Shown here piece after piece: positions 52,804 to 62,063 of a DNA stretch of 64,000 nt. Position 1 is the first letter of the stretch, and each line of letters starts with the position of its first letter. The notes beneath the pieces are model-generated. The model was not told where the DNA came from. It saw only the letters and a program-made list of their open reading frames with translations, and searched no databases. A program made the translations under genes and the position numbers. Origin of the DNA: an uncultured Bacteroidales bacterium (lineage in GTDB: Bacteria > Bacteroidota > Bacteroidia > Bacteroidales > Paludibacteraceae); NCBI GenBank assembly GCA_903901975.1, contig CAIUTB010000118.1, forward strand, positions 1 through 64,000. The letters are read 5' to 3'.

Positions 52804-53040
52804 CGAGCATAAAAACCTTTGTTCCAACGTAAAATCGATGAAAAAGCTATTTTTCCCCGACGAACGACCTGAATAAACATGTTGAGTCGCTGATGCAAAG
52901 GTAGAAATTTAACTGAGACAAACAATCATTTAATACTTGAATTAAACCTCTTTTAAATTCAAAAAGTTAAGCAGCTATTATCGAATAAAACGAACTAATA
53001 ATATAAAGAAATTTTTCTTTAATATGTGACAAAAAATTAC

Positions 53041-53048
53041 TACTTTTG
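53041..53048 (+). promoter_or_regulatory. TACTTTTG -7 box for fba
   Basis: Exact TAnnTTTG match, 35 bp before the ATG at 53084. Confidence 0.65.
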
Positions 53049-53083
53049 CGGTCAAATTATCAAACACTTAAAATACTCACAAA

Positions 53084-54076
53084 ATGGTCAGTTACAAAGA
53101 ACTTGGATTGGTGAATACCAACGACTTATTTAAAAAAGCAATTGAAGGCAAGTATGCCATTCCGGCTTTTAATTTCAACAACATGGAACAAATGCAGGCA
53201 ATTATTGCTGCTTGTGTTGAAACAAAATCTCCTGTTATTTTGCAGGTTTCGAGCGGTGCACGTAAATATGCTAACCAAACGTTACTTCGTTACATGGCTC
53301 AGGGAGCTGTTGAATATGCTAAAGAACTGGGACTAAATATCCCTGTAGTATTGCACCTGGATCATGGTGATACTTTTGAATTATGTAAAAGTTGTATTGA
53401 CTCAGGGTTTTCTTCAGTAATGATTGATGGTTCACACCACTCATACGAAGAAAATATTGCTTTGACAAAACAAGTTGTTGAATATGCACACGCTCATGGC
53501 GTAAGTGTTGAAGGCGAATTAGGCGTTTTGGCAGGTGTTGAAGACGATGTTGTTGCTGAACACCATACTTACACTCAACCGGAAGAAGTGGTTGACTTTG
53601 TAACCCGCACTGGTGTGGATTCATTGGCTATCTCAATCGGAACTTCACACGGAGCTAACAAATTTACTCCAGCTCAATGTACCCGCGACGAAAACGGTGT
53701 ATTAATCCCACCACCATTGCGTTTCGATATTTTGGAAGAAATTGAAAAACAAATTCCCGGTTTTCCTATTGTATTACATGGTGCTTCTTCAGTTCCACAG
53801 GAATATGTTGAAACTATCAACAAATACGGTGGAGCATTGAAAGATTCAATCGGTATACCTGAAGAACAATTGCGTAAAGCAGCTGCTTCAGCAGTATGTA
53901 AAATCAATATCGACTCTGATGGTCGTTTGGCTATGACTGCTTCTATCCGTGAATCATTTGTAAAAAATCCGGGCGAATTTGACCCACGCAAATACTTAGG
54001 ACCTGCACGCGATGAACTGAAAAAACTATATGCTCACAAAACTGTGAATGTATTGGGAAGTGCCGGAAAAGCCTGA
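53084..54076 (+). CDS. fba: Class II fructose-1,6-bisphosphate aldolase
   Basis: Zinc-dependent aldolase of glycolysis and gluconeogenesis. The class II motifs are clear: zinc-binding HLDHGDTFE, VMIDGSHHSYEENI, VEGELGVLAGVEDD, SIGTSHGANKF and LHGASSVP. At 330 residues it is of the longer type. It is a single-gene unit with its own promoter and an exceptionally perfect terminator. Confidence 0.96.
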   Translation: MVSYKELGLVNTNDLFKKAIEGKYAIPAFNFNNMEQMQAIIAACVETKSPVILQVSSGARKYANQTLLRYMAQGAVEYAKELGLNIPVVLHLDHGDTFELCKSCIDSGFSSVMIDGSHHSYEENIALTKQVVEYAHAHGVSVEGELGVLAGVEDDVVAEHHTYTQPEEVVDFVTRTGVDSLAISIGTSHGANKFTPAQCTRDENGVLIPPPLRFDILEEIEKQIPGFPIVLHGASSVPQEYVETINKYGGALKDSIGIPEEQLRKAAASAVCKINIDSDGRLAMTASIRESFVKNPGEFDPRKYLGPARDELKKLYAHKTVNVLGSAGKA

Positions 54077-54084
54077 TAACAAAC

Positions 54085-54140
54085 TTTATACTGTACAAAA
54101 AGAGCTGCAATATTTTGCAGCTCTTTTTGTACAGTATAAA
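54085..54140. terminator. 26-bp perfect-stem bidirectional terminator
   Basis: Arms 54085-54110 and 54115-54140 pair without a mismatch around a TATT loop. The inner part is AAAAAGAGCTGCAA/TTGCAGCTCTTTTT. It lies between convergent genes with stops at 54076 and 54177. Confidence 0.88.
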
Positions 54141-54176
54141 GAAACAAAAGTAAATTCGACTGTACTGAAAATAAAT

Positions 54177-54881
54177 TTAGAAAATCTTATAACCGATTGT
54201 TATGGATAAATTAGCCAAAATATCATTAAATTTTGAACTTGAAGGAGGATCATAACCATCTAAGTAATCAGAAATAGCATAACGTATACATGCTTCAGCT
54301 CCTAGTGTTAGTCTATTTCTAAATTCATATTTATAGCCAATACCTACAGGAAGAATTACGCCAGATGAATTTGTAATACCCGGATTTAAGACTTTAGAAA
54401 AATTATTATTAATGATAGCACTGTCAGGATGTGTAACATTTGCAGTAAAGCAACCGATTCCTACAAATGCATAAACAGAACTGGGAGCTTGGAATCTGAA
54501 TCTTTGACCAAATTTAACACAATATTCAGCTCTTACTGTGAGTTCTAAAATATTGGAGGAATATGAATACGGAATACCATGTGGGTCTTTAGCATTGTTA
54601 TCATCTCCAACATAATTTCCATACATTAGATTTACGCTATAACCAAAATTTAGAGGAAGTCTTTGATTAAAACCTAATGAAGTACTCCAATTATTTACAT
54701 TGAGCAATGATTTCTCTAATATTGGACCCTTTGTATCACCATAAAGGTATGAAGGTCCCGCAGAAAGAAAGAAATAACCTCCAAGATCCTGCCTTTGACT
54801 GCTTATCAGACCCCTTCTTTGAGCATTTACTCCAGAAAAGAATAAAGCTAAAAGAATAAATATTGGTATAGATTTTTTCAT
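54177..54881 (-). CDS. Outer-membrane beta-barrel protein
   Basis: 234 residues with a signal peptide (SGVNA-Q). Eight or so amphipathic strands alternate with glycine-rich turns, and it ends LSITIGYKIF with a terminal Phe, typical of small OMP barrels (OmpA/PorT-like). The repeated Y-G and aromatic-girdle pattern supports a barrel. The function is unknown. It is preceded on the minus strand by a TATTTTTG box (54928-54921). Confidence 0.65.
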   Translation of the reverse strand: MKKSIPIFILLALFFSGVNAQRRGLISSQRQDLGGYFFLSAGPSYLYGDTKGPILEKSLLNVNNWSTSLGFNQRLPLNFGYSVNLMYGNYVGDDNNAKDPHGIPYSYSSNILELTVRAEYCVKFGQRFRFQAPSSVYAFVGIGCFTANVTHPDSAIINNNFSKVLNPGITNSSGVILPVGIGYKYEFRNRLTLGAEACIRYAISDYLDGYDPPSSSKFNDILANLSITIGYKIF

Positions 54882-54920
54882 CTACTTTTCATAAGTTGCT
54901 TAATATTTAAAAATCAAACG

Positions 54921-54928
54921 CAAAAATA
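54921..54928 (-). promoter_or_regulatory. TATTTTTG -7 box for the barrel protein gene
   Basis: Exact TAnnTTTG match on the minus strand, 39 bp before the start. Confidence 0.55.
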
Positions 54929-54991
54929 CAAACAATAGTTTAAATTTTAAGTATAAACTGGAAAAAATACTACAACAAGTCAATTTTAATT

Positions 54992-56662
54992 TCAATACCT
55001 GAAACTACTTCCCCCCAAAAACTCTCTTAACAAAGAAGTGGGTGGAATTTCCCGATCATGAATTGGCACAAAATAATTTAAGAATTTTATAAGTCGATGA
55101 GCTTCAGTATATTCATCACAGTATTTTGGCACTTCAGCTAAAATAGGTTCAGCATGTTTCTTAAGAACAGCTAATTCAAATAAAAGAGCTGAATTAAACA
55201 TCACATCTGCTTTCTCCTGAAACGGGAATATCCATTTTTCCTCCCCTCGACGTACACTTGGCCAGCGGGCGATTGTCTCTCTGGCTGAATAATTTCGGAA
55301 ACGATAATCCCGAATAATTCGCCTTAGCAAGCGTGTATCGGTTGTTGGAATCCAGTTATGATTATCAATAGAAATAGTCGTTAGTGCTGAAACATAAATT
55401 TTAAATGTGGTATCGGCCGGAATATCAGGGATCAAATCAGGGTTTAAAGCATGTATTCCTTCCATTATCAGAATACTGTCTTCCTCTAGTTTTAATTTTT
55501 GGCCTTTAAAGTACCTTTTGCCATCTTCAAAATTAAAAAATGGTATTTCAATCTCTTCACCATTGAGTAATTGTTTCAGATTTTGATTAAATAGACCCAA
55601 GTCGAGTGCATGCAAATGCTCAAAATCCCATTCTCCATGTTCATCTAAAGGAGTTTCATCTCTGTTTACAAAATAATTATCAAGGGACAATACAACCGGT
55701 TTTAACCCACTTACAATCAATTGTATTGAAAGGCGTTTACTAAAAGTAGTTTTACCAGAAGAAGATGGTCCGGAAACTAGTACAAATCGCACCTTTTCTG
55801 CACTTTGAGAAATCATATCGGCTATAGAAGCCACTTTCTTTTCGTGTAAGGCTTCAGACACTTTTATCAGATTAAACGATTGATTATTTTGACAAGCAAT
55901 ATTGAAGTCCCCTACATTTGTGAGGTTCATAATCTTATTTGAACCAACATATTCCTTAAAAATATCGAACATCTTCGGTGACAATAATACTTCTTCCAAC
56001 TCTGTGGCATTTTCTCTGTTTGGAATCCGAAGTAATAGTCCATCATAATATTCAATTAAGTCAAATAGTCCTAAATAATCGGTTGAAGGTAATAATACTC
56101 CGTTATAATAATCAATAAAATCATCAATCCGAAAAAAACGAAAATAGGGATTTCCCAGTGTCTCAAATAAACTGATTTTATCTTTTTGATTTGCCTGATT
56201 TACAAACAGATCTTTTACAACTTTGGTTTGCTTTTCCTCACAAACAATGCGTTTCCCCTGCGAAATTATCAATTTGACTCTATCTTTAATTTGACTTATT
56301 ATATCAGGACTTATATCTTGTCCAAGATTATCTAATTGACAATAATAACCTTTTGAAATCGGATGTTCTATTCGAAGTGTAGCGTGTGGGAAAAGCTCTG
56401 AAATTGCTTTAGCAAGGACCATACTCAAGGTACGAACATAAACCCGCATGCCTGAAGGTGTCATCATGTCGATAAATTCAATATCCTTGGGTTTGTAAAC
56501 CATAAAGTTCAAATCTTCAACTTTATAATTTACGCGAGCTGCCATTACAGGAAATTTTAGCTCAATTTTCAGATCTTCATAAATTTCAATCAAAGAAATA
56601 CCCAATGGATATATATGATATGATTTCGTGTTTTTACAATAAATCGTGACTTGTTTCTCCAT
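54992..56662 (-). CDS. Nucleoside (uridine-type) kinase with TGS/ThrRS-like N-terminus
   Basis: 556 residues. The first 60 residues look like a TGS-type domain, and about 60-180 resembles the editing-domain region of threonyl-tRNA synthetase (HPISKGYYCQLDN). The phosphoribulokinase/uridine kinase domain is at about 290-500: P-loop SGPSSSGKTTFSKRL, LSLDNYFVNRDETP, EHLHALDLG, and the base-binding YRFRNYSARETI. It likely phosphorylates uridine or cytidine. This fused form is common in Bacteroidota and Clostridia. It is a single gene. Confidence 0.82.
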   Translation of the reverse strand: MEKQVTIYCKNTKSYHIYPLGISLIEIYEDLKIELKFPVMAARVNYKVEDLNFMVYKPKDIEFIDMMTPSGMRVYVRTLSMVLAKAISELFPHATLRIEHPISKGYYCQLDNLGQDISPDIISQIKDRVKLIISQGKRIVCEEKQTKVVKDLFVNQANQKDKISLFETLGNPYFRFFRIDDFIDYYNGVLLPSTDYLGLFDLIEYYDGLLLRIPNRENATELEEVLLSPKMFDIFKEYVGSNKIMNLTNVGDFNIACQNNQSFNLIKVSEALHEKKVASIADMISQSAEKVRFVLVSGPSSSGKTTFSKRLSIQLIVSGLKPVVLSLDNYFVNRDETPLDEHGEWDFEHLHALDLGLFNQNLKQLLNGEEIEIPFFNFEDGKRYFKGQKLKLEEDSILIMEGIHALNPDLIPDIPADTTFKIYVSALTTISIDNHNWIPTTDTRLLRRIIRDYRFRNYSARETIARWPSVRRGEEKWIFPFQEKADVMFNSALLFELAVLKKHAEPILAEVPKYCDEYTEAHRLIKFLNYFVPIHDREIPPTSLLREFLGGSSFRY

Positions 56663-56758
56663 GCAGGTGGAACTATTTATGGGTTTTCGTATTATTTTGG
56701 CGTAAAATTACATTATTTTTTTTAAATGTTTTTATTTCAGTGTGTCTAAATTTTGAAT

Positions 56759-56766
56759 TACATTTG
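56759..56766 (+). promoter_or_regulatory. TACATTTG -7 box for the aminotransferase gene
   Basis: Exact TAnnTTTG match 39 bp before the ATG at 56805. Confidence 0.55.
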
Positions 56767-56804
56767 CATTTCTTTTTTCAACAATGCAAAAATTTATATT
56801 TAAC

Positions 56805-57944
56805 ATGAACTTATTTAATGTTTATCCACTTTTCGATATAGAAATAACCAAAGGAATTGGTTGCAGAATTACTGACATACAAGGAATTGAATATCTTGAT
56901 CTCTACGGTGGTCATGCTGTAATCTCTATCGGGCATTCACATCCATATTACGTTCAAAGATTAACTCAACAGCTTGAAAATCTGGTATTTTATTCTAATT
57001 CCGTTCAAAATAAACTACAAGTCGAACTGGCTAAAAAATTGGGCCAAGTAGCAGGATACGAAGATTATTCGCTGTTTTTAGTTAACTCTGGAGCAGAAGC
57101 AAACGAAAATGCTCTTAAATTAGCCTCGTTTCATACTGGTCGCCGAAAAGTACTTTCTTTTAGTAAGAGTTTTCACGGCAGGACTTCAGCAGCTGTGCGT
57201 GTGACTGATAATCCAAAAATAGTTGCTCCTATTAATGAAGGATTTGATGTTGAATTTACGGAATTAAACGACATAGAATCTGTTCGTAAAATCCTAATAA
57301 AAGAGGATGTTTGTGCAGTTATCATTGAGGGGATTCAGGGAGTTGGTGGAATTCGTGTTCCTGAGCTAGAATTTCTGAAAGAGCTTAGTGCCGAATGTAA
57401 AGCAACCGGAACAATTTTAATTCTCGATGAAGTACAATCAGGTTACGGCCGCAGTGGGAAGTTTTTTGCACATCAACATGCTGGTATTCGTCCGGATTTA
57501 ATCACAGTAGCCAAAGGTATGGGGAATGGATTTCCGGTTGGTGCTGTGTTGATTAGCCCTATATTTGAAGCATCACACGGATTATTGGGAACAACATTCG
57601 GTGGAAGTCATTTGGCTTGTACCGCTGCCATTTCAGTTCTTGACATTATCAAGGCAGAACAATTAATTATCAATGCCGAAAAGATTGGACAATATCTGAT
57701 TAATGAGCTGAATAAAATTCCGCAAATAAAAGAAGTCAGAGGAATGGGTCTCATGATTGGGATAGAATTTGAAAAACCGGTAAAAGAAATTCGGAACAAA
57801 CTACTTTTTGAGAAAAAAATATTTACAGGTGCAAGTGGAACAAATACAATTCGTTTACTTCCGCCCTTGTGTTTGTCGAAACAAGATGCCAATTTATTCC
57901 TGACAAGCTTTAAAGAAATCATTCAATCAACTTTAGCAGACTGA
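56805..57944 (+). CDS. argD: Acetylornithine-type aminotransferase
   Basis: PLP-dependent class III aminotransferase that makes (N-acetyl)ornithine from the semialdehyde in arginine synthesis. It has YLDLYGGHAVISIGHSHP, NSGAEANENALKLA, FHGRTSAAV, ILDEVQSGYGRSGKFFAHQ and the PLP Lys in TVAKGMGNGFPVGA. The start MNLFNVYPLF is preferred over the ATG at 56784. No other arg genes are near. It could also be used for a related omega-amino acid (succinylornithine, as known in Bacteroides). It is followed 17 bp later by an exported protein. Confidence 0.88.
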   Translation: MNLFNVYPLFDIEITKGIGCRITDIQGIEYLDLYGGHAVISIGHSHPYYVQRLTQQLENLVFYSNSVQNKLQVELAKKLGQVAGYEDYSLFLVNSGAEANENALKLASFHTGRRKVLSFSKSFHGRTSAAVRVTDNPKIVAPINEGFDVEFTELNDIESVRKILIKEDVCAVIIEGIQGVGGIRVPELEFLKELSAECKATGTILILDEVQSGYGRSGKFFAHQHAGIRPDLITVAKGMGNGFPVGAVLISPIFEASHGLLGTTFGGSHLACTAAISVLDIIKAEQLIINAEKIGQYLINELNKIPQIKEVRGMGLMIGIEFEKPVKEIRNKLLFEKKIFTGASGTNTIRLLPPLCLSKQDANLFLTSFKEIIQSTLAD

Positions 57945-57961
57945 AATTCAATTACTTTAAC

Positions 57962-58726
57962 ATGAAACAACTCTGTCTACTTGTTCTATATTTGATTATT
58001 TCCACACAACTATGGGGACAAGAATCTGTTATTCAAAATAAAATTACGCTCAATTCCGGAGAAGTTTACGTTGGTGAAATTTTAGTGAAGACAAATGAAA
58101 TGATTATGATAAAGACTGCCAATGGCAAACGATATCAATTTCAACTTTCTGAAGTCAAAATGATTGAACAAGTTAGGTTGTCCGGTTCTTTAATTCAATC
58201 TGTAACGGATCAAATTGAGAAAACAGATAATACTGCAGTTTTTTGTGGTGACGTTGAACTTTCAGGAGCAATAGCAAACACTTCGAATTCGTTTAAATCA
58301 GCCCCAAACACGGAAATTTCAATGATTTTTGGAAATAAAAATGTATCAGGAAAAGATTTTTATGTCGGATTTGGTGCAGGTTATAATATGATATTTTTAG
58401 TAAATTCAACTGACCCGATTAGCTATTTGCCTGTATTTATTCGGTTACAAAGTATGTTGAATAAAGCCAGAACAGCCCCATTTATCGGTATAGATGCCGG
58501 TTATAGTTTTGGTTTAAATTCTGGTTTTGGTGGTGGTCCTGCCGTCAAAGTTTCTGTAGGCCTGAATCATAAAACAGGCTATAAATCTGATATCTACGCC
58601 GGAGTATTTGGCAGTCTGACATCCATTTCTACAAGAATAACTGAAACAAATGATTTGGGAACTTTTAGTTACAATGGATTTACTTCCATGACAAATTTCG
58701 GGCTAAAATTCGGGCTTCATTTCTGA
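57962..58726 (+). CDS. Exported protein with beta-barrel-like C-terminus
   Basis: 254 residues with a signal peptide (TQLWG-Q). The N-terminal 60 residues (NKITLNSGEVYVGEILVKTNEMIMIKTANG) are an SM-like strand pattern common in Bacteroidota secreted proteins. The C-terminal 160 residues are gly-rich amphipathic strands ending FGLKFGLHF, which suggests a small outer-membrane barrel. The function is unknown. It overlaps the convergent epimerase gene by 10 bp. Confidence 0.6.
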   Translation: MKQLCLLVLYLIISTQLWGQESVIQNKITLNSGEVYVGEILVKTNEMIMIKTANGKRYQFQLSEVKMIEQVRLSGSLIQSVTDQIEKTDNTAVFCGDVELSGAIANTSNSFKSAPNTEISMIFGNKNVSGKDFYVGFGAGYNMIFLVNSTDPISYLPVFIRLQSMLNKARTAPFIGIDAGYSFGLNSGFGGGPAVKVSVGLNHKTGYKSDIYAGVFGSLTSISTRITETNDLGTFSYNGFTSMTNFGLKFGLHF

Positions 58727-59712
58727 AAATCACACACTTCTTTTATGCATTTTTCAATCGGATTGAATTTAAATCCCAATGCTTGTTCAATTTTCTGACT
58801 TGAATAAAAGTCTCTGTTTAGAGCTGACTTTGCGGTCCCAACATCAATAATTGGACTAAAATGGAATAATTTTCCGATAATTTCCGATAAATATCCAATA
58901 CTCAACATCATTCTTTTACCAATACAAATAAATGGTCGACGCTTGCCATAACCGTCGGCCATCCAGCTCAAGACATCTTTATTTGACGAATTTTTACCAA
59001 CCAATACAAAACGTTCAGCTGATATTTTTGATTTGACTAATTGTATCATTGCCTTCGCAACATCCTGAACATCAACGTAACCACTTCCTCCGTTGGTATA
59101 AAATATCAGGCCTTTTTGTACCTGAAAAAATAATTGGGAACTGCCTGTATCTTGTCCTGAAACTCCTAAAATTACTCCCGGATTCACTATCACTGCATTC
59201 AGTCCATTTTTTATTCCTTTCCAGACTTCCTGTTCTGAATAATATTTGCTTTTAGAATACAATGAATGATCATTAGAATCAGTCCAAACAGCATTTTCAT
59301 CAATTAATTCTGAATATTTAGTTTTACCACAAGCAGCAATGGAACTTACAAAACAGAACTTCTTAATATTATTTTCAACTGCTGCCTGAACTACATTACG
59401 CGTTCCGGTTACATTGGTATCAAGCAAAATATTCTCTGAATTTCCGAGCGAAACCACCGCTGCGCAATGATAAACGAAATCGACAGCCTTCATTGCTTCA
59501 ATAAGTGAATAGAAATCAAGCACATCGGCAGTTTTCCAGTCAATTCGGCTTAAAAAATCGTCAGGATTAGAGCTATAGTAGCTGAATATCGTTCGAAGCG
59601 ATATAAGATTACTCGTTGGACGACGAATGGCCGAAACTCGTTCATTTCCTTGCAACAAATGCCACAATAAATGACCTCCAACTAATCCGGTGGCTCCTGT
59701 TACCAATATCAT
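58717..59712 (-). CDS. NAD(P)-dependent epimerase / dihydroflavonol-reductase-like
   Basis: 331 residues, extended short-chain dehydrogenase. The Rossmann motif is GATGLVGGHLL near residue 6, FCFVSSIAACG marks the active-site strand, and YSKSK supplies the Tyr/Lys pair. NPGVILGVSG and the C-terminal region match dihydroflavonol-4-reductase-like proteins common in Bacteroidota. The substrate is unknown (sugar nucleotide or another alcohol). It is divergent from the LOG gene. Confidence 0.82.
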   Translation of the reverse strand: MILVTGATGLVGGHLLWHLLQGNERVSAIRRPTSNLISLRTIFSYYSSNPDDFLSRIDWKTADVLDFYSLIEAMKAVDFVYHCAAVVSLGNSENILLDTNVTGTRNVVQAAVENNIKKFCFVSSIAACGKTKYSELIDENAVWTDSNDHSLYSKSKYYSEQEVWKGIKNGLNAVIVNPGVILGVSGQDTGSSQLFFQVQKGLIFYTNGGSGYVDVQDVAKAMIQLVKSKISAERFVLVGKNSSNKDVLSWMADGYGKRRPFICIGKRMMLSIGYLSEIIGKLFHFSPIIDVGTAKSALNRDFYSSQKIEQALGFKFNPIEKCIKEVCDFQK

Positions 59713-59736
59713 TTTCTCATTTTTTTAATTTAAGCT

Positions 59737-59744
59737 CAAAAATA
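59737..59744 (-). promoter_or_regulatory. TATTTTTG -7 box for the epimerase gene
   Basis: Exact TAnnTTTG match on the minus strand, 24 bp before the start. Confidence 0.55.
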
Positions 59745-59758
59745 CGGAAAGAAAACTG

Positions 59759-59766
59759 TATTTTTG
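59759..59766 (+). promoter_or_regulatory. TATTTTTG -7 box for the LOG-DUF4271-hemD group
   Basis: Exact TAnnTTTG match 40 bp before the ATG at 59807. It is back to back with the minus-strand box. Confidence 0.6.
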
Positions 59767-59806
59767 CACAAATTTTGGTCAAAAAAGATAAATCTCCTTG
59801 ATTCCA

Positions 59807-60385
59807 ATGCAAACCATTTGTGTTTATTGTGCTGCAAGCACCCAGATAAAACCTGAATACTTTGAAGCAACCGCCCGACTGGGTGAAATTTTTGCCGATG
59901 CAAATATTTCCGTTGTATTCGGAGGTGGATCGTCAGGTCTCATGGGAATGTTAGCCGATAGCATGCTGGCTGCAAACGGAAAAATTACCGGAGTAATCCC
60001 TAGGTTTATGTGTGACGAAGACTGGCATCATAGCGAACTTAGCGAATTAATTGTGGTCGAAACCATGCACGAACGAAAAGCATTAATGGCGCAAATGGCA
60101 GATGCAATTGTGGCGTTGCCGGGCGGTTGTGGAACGTTAGAAGAATTGTTGGAAGCAATCACATGGAAACAACTTGGTATTATTTCAAAACCTATCGTTA
60201 TCGTGAATATGAATGGCTATTATGATGCTATGATTGAAATGCTTCAGCGGGCTGTGGAAGAAAAATTTATGCGCACTATTCATAAAAACATGTGGGAAGT
60301 TGTTGAAACTCCCGAAGAAGTGCTGAGTGCAATAGAGAATTCAGCTAGTTGGGATTCGAATGCACGAAGTTTTGCAGCAATATAA
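59807..60385 (+). CDS. LOG-family protein (TIGR00730 nucleoside-5'-monophosphate phosphoribohydrolase)
   Basis: 192 residues with the LOG motif PGGCGTLEELLEAITWKQLG and upstream CVYCAAS...FGGGSSGLMG. Family members cleave AMP-type or cytokinin nucleotides to the base and ribose-5-phosphate; the bacterial role is not well defined. The ATG at 59807 is used in place of the TTG at 59798. It is 6 bp before the DUF4271 gene, so they are likely co-transcribed. Confidence 0.87.
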   Translation: MQTICVYCAASTQIKPEYFEATARLGEIFADANISVVFGGGSSGLMGMLADSMLAANGKITGVIPRFMCDEDWHHSELSELIVVETMHERKALMAQMADAIVALPGGCGTLEELLEAITWKQLGIISKPIVIVNMNGYYDAMIEMLQRAVEEKFMRTIHKNMWEVVETPEEVLSAIENSASWDSNARSFAAI

Positions 60386-60391
60386 ACAAAA

Positions 60392-61198
60392 ATGGTTCAG
60401 CCGGATACACTACAATTTATAAATGACAGCTCGAAAGTTTTGTCGGATTCGTTGGCAAAAACAGATTCGATCATAGTGGCTGACTCCATCCATTTGGCTG
60501 ATTCGTTGAAAGCAATTGTACAAATTCCGCATGGATTTATTGGAATATCGCATCCATCATTACCTCAAACCGAAAGTTGGGTGTTTATTATTTTGGTTTT
60601 TCTTTTTTCGGTATTTGTGTATTCATTAAGTCAATCTGTAGGTCTTATTTCGGATACAATAAGGTCATTTTTTCAAGCCAAAGAACGATCAAGTATATTT
60701 AGCAAGGCTACAGTCAACGACTCCAGATTCAGATTTTTCTTAATTATTTTTTCTATTGGAACTATAAGTCTTTATGCTTATTTCTTACTTCATACAAAAA
60801 CAGATTCGTTTTCAATAAAAGAATTCAGTTTATTTTTGCTTGCAACGAGTCTTTTTTTTGCTTTAAAATCACTAATATTTGATTTGATAGGCTATGTTTT
60901 TTTAAACTCTAGCAGTTTAAAAATGGCGAAAGATGCCTATTTTAATATCATTTCATTTTTAGGAGTTTGCTTATTCCCAATCTTATTTCTACAAATTTAT
61001 ATACCAGACAATTTTATTGGTATTACACGAATCATTAGCCTGATTGTCTGTATTTGCATTGGCATTTTGATTATTATTAAACTATTTCAAATATTTTTCC
61101 AAAATATATTAGCTTCTTTTTATATATTGTTGTATCTTTGCACCCTTGAAATTTTACCCTTAATTATTTTGCTTAAGGTGTATAAATTAATAGTTTAG
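60392..61198 (+). CDS. DUF4271 membrane protein
   Basis: 268 residues. An extracytoplasmic or disordered N-terminal part (Asp/Ser-rich, ending near 58) is followed by seven hydrophobic segments. Loop sequence LGVCLFPILFLQIYIP and the tail LPLIILLKVYKLIV are characteristic of the Bacteroidota-restricted DUF4271 family. The function is unknown. The family is regularly located upstream of a HemD-like gene, as here. A TATCTTTG box (61133-61140) inside the coding region may give an extra promoter for hemD. Confidence 0.8.
   Translation: MVQPDTLQFINDSSKVLSDSLAKTDSIIVADSIHLADSLKAIVQIPHGFIGISHPSLPQTESWVFIILVFLFSVFVYSLSQSVGLISDTIRSFFQAKERSSIFSKATVNDSRFRFFLIIFSIGTISLYAYFLLHTKTDSFSIKEFSLFLLATSLFFALKSLIFDLIGYVFLNSSSLKMAKDAYFNIISFLGVCLFPILFLQIYIPDNFIGITRIISLIVCICIGILIIIKLFQIFFQNILASFYILLYLCTLEILPLIILLKVYKLIV
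61133..61140 (+). promoter_or_regulatory. Internal TATCTTTG -7 box for the HemD-like gene
   Basis: Exact TAnnTTTG match inside the DUF4271 frame, 84 bp before the HemD-like start. Confidence 0.45.
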
Positions 61199-61224
61199 GT
61201 TATAAATAATTTAAGTTTAAAGCT

Positions 61225-61983
61225 TTGAAAATCAAAAAGATACTCGTATCGCAACCCCAACCAACAACGGAAAAATCACCCTATTTTGATATCAGTGAAA
61301 AATACAATGTCAAAATTGATTTTCGTCCGTTCATAAAGGTTGAACCGATTTTAGCTAAAGAGTTCAGAACTCAACGTATATCTATTTTAGATCACACAGC
61401 AATTATTTTTAACGCGCGTCATGGTATAGACCATTTTTTCAAATTGTGTGAAGAAATGCGGGTTACGATTCCCGAAACGATGAAGTATTTTTGTGTTTCT
61501 GAAAGTGTAGCATTGTATTTACAACGTTACATTCACTATCGAAAACGTAAAGTGTTTTATGGTGCATCTGGCAAATTAGCTGATCTTGTGACTATTATGA
61601 ACAAACATGCTGAAGAGAAATATTTATTTATTACTTCGGATGTTCAAAATGAAGATACATTGGCAACGCTCGAAAAAGCGAAAATCACATACAACAAAGC
61701 CATAATGTACAAAACAGTTAGCAACGATTTTGGTCCCGATGAGGAGTTCAACTATGACATGCTGCTGTTTTTCAGTCCAATTGGGATTGCCTCTTTGTTG
61801 AAAAATTTTCCCGATTTCGTTCAGGATGAAATTCAAATTGGATGCTTTGGAGCAACAACAGCTCAGGCTGTTCGTGATGCCGGATTGCGCTTAGATTTGG
61901 AATGTCCGCTACCCGGTTTTCCCTCTATGACTATGGCTCTCGACAATTTTCTGAAAGAAGCCAATAAAAAAATTCGAAAATAG
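61225..61983 (+). CDS. hemD: Uroporphyrinogen-III synthase family protein
   Basis: 252 residues from a TTG start. Two-domain HemD fold: MKIKKILVSQPQ...PYFDISEKY opens domain 1, and LLFFSPIGIASLLKNFPDF, GCFGATTAQAVRDAGLRLDLECPLPG closes domain 2. The usual HemD Tyr and Ser/Thr are not easily aligned. It is expected to cyclise hydroxymethylbilane in haem synthesis, though no other hem genes are adjacent. In Bacteroidota this gene stands apart next to DUF4271 and rnpA. A strong terminator follows. Confidence 0.8.
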   Translation: MKIKKILVSQPQPTTEKSPYFDISEKYNVKIDFRPFIKVEPILAKEFRTQRISILDHTAIIFNARHGIDHFFKLCEEMRVTIPETMKYFCVSESVALYLQRYIHYRKRKVFYGASGKLADLVTIMNKHAEEKYLFITSDVQNEDTLATLEKAKITYNKAIMYKTVSNDFGPDEEFNYDMLLFFSPIGIASLLKNFPDFVQDEIQIGCFGATTAQAVRDAGLRLDLECPLPGFPSMTMALDNFLKEANKKIRK

Positions 61984-62005
61984 AACAATTAAGAAATTAA
62001 TATTG

Positions 62006-62057
62006 CTATCCCAAAAGTATGGAAGAATTTCCGTACTTTTGGGATAGTTTATTTTTA
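62006..62057 (+). terminator. Terminator after the HemD-like gene
   Basis: CTATCCCAAAAGTA (62006-62019) pairs with TACTTTTGGGATAG (62034-62047); an inner GGAA/TTCC extends it, and a T-rich run follows to 62057. It excludes a rnpA start upstream of 62058. Confidence 0.85.
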
Positions 62058-62063
62058 CCAGCA

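Larger units (their letters stand above)
52769..53083. other. 315-bp intergenic region between the LiaF-like gene and fba
   Basis: Divergent promoters and no gene. Minus-strand -7 boxes are TATCTTTG at 52803-52796 and TACCTTTG at 52903-52896; the plus-strand box is TACTTTTG at 53041-53048. Nothing else stands out. Confidence 0.6.

Noticed and set aside
62019-62063. Upstream start for rnpA
   Set aside because: It falls within a terminator hairpin with a T-run, and the added residues do not resemble the RnpA family.
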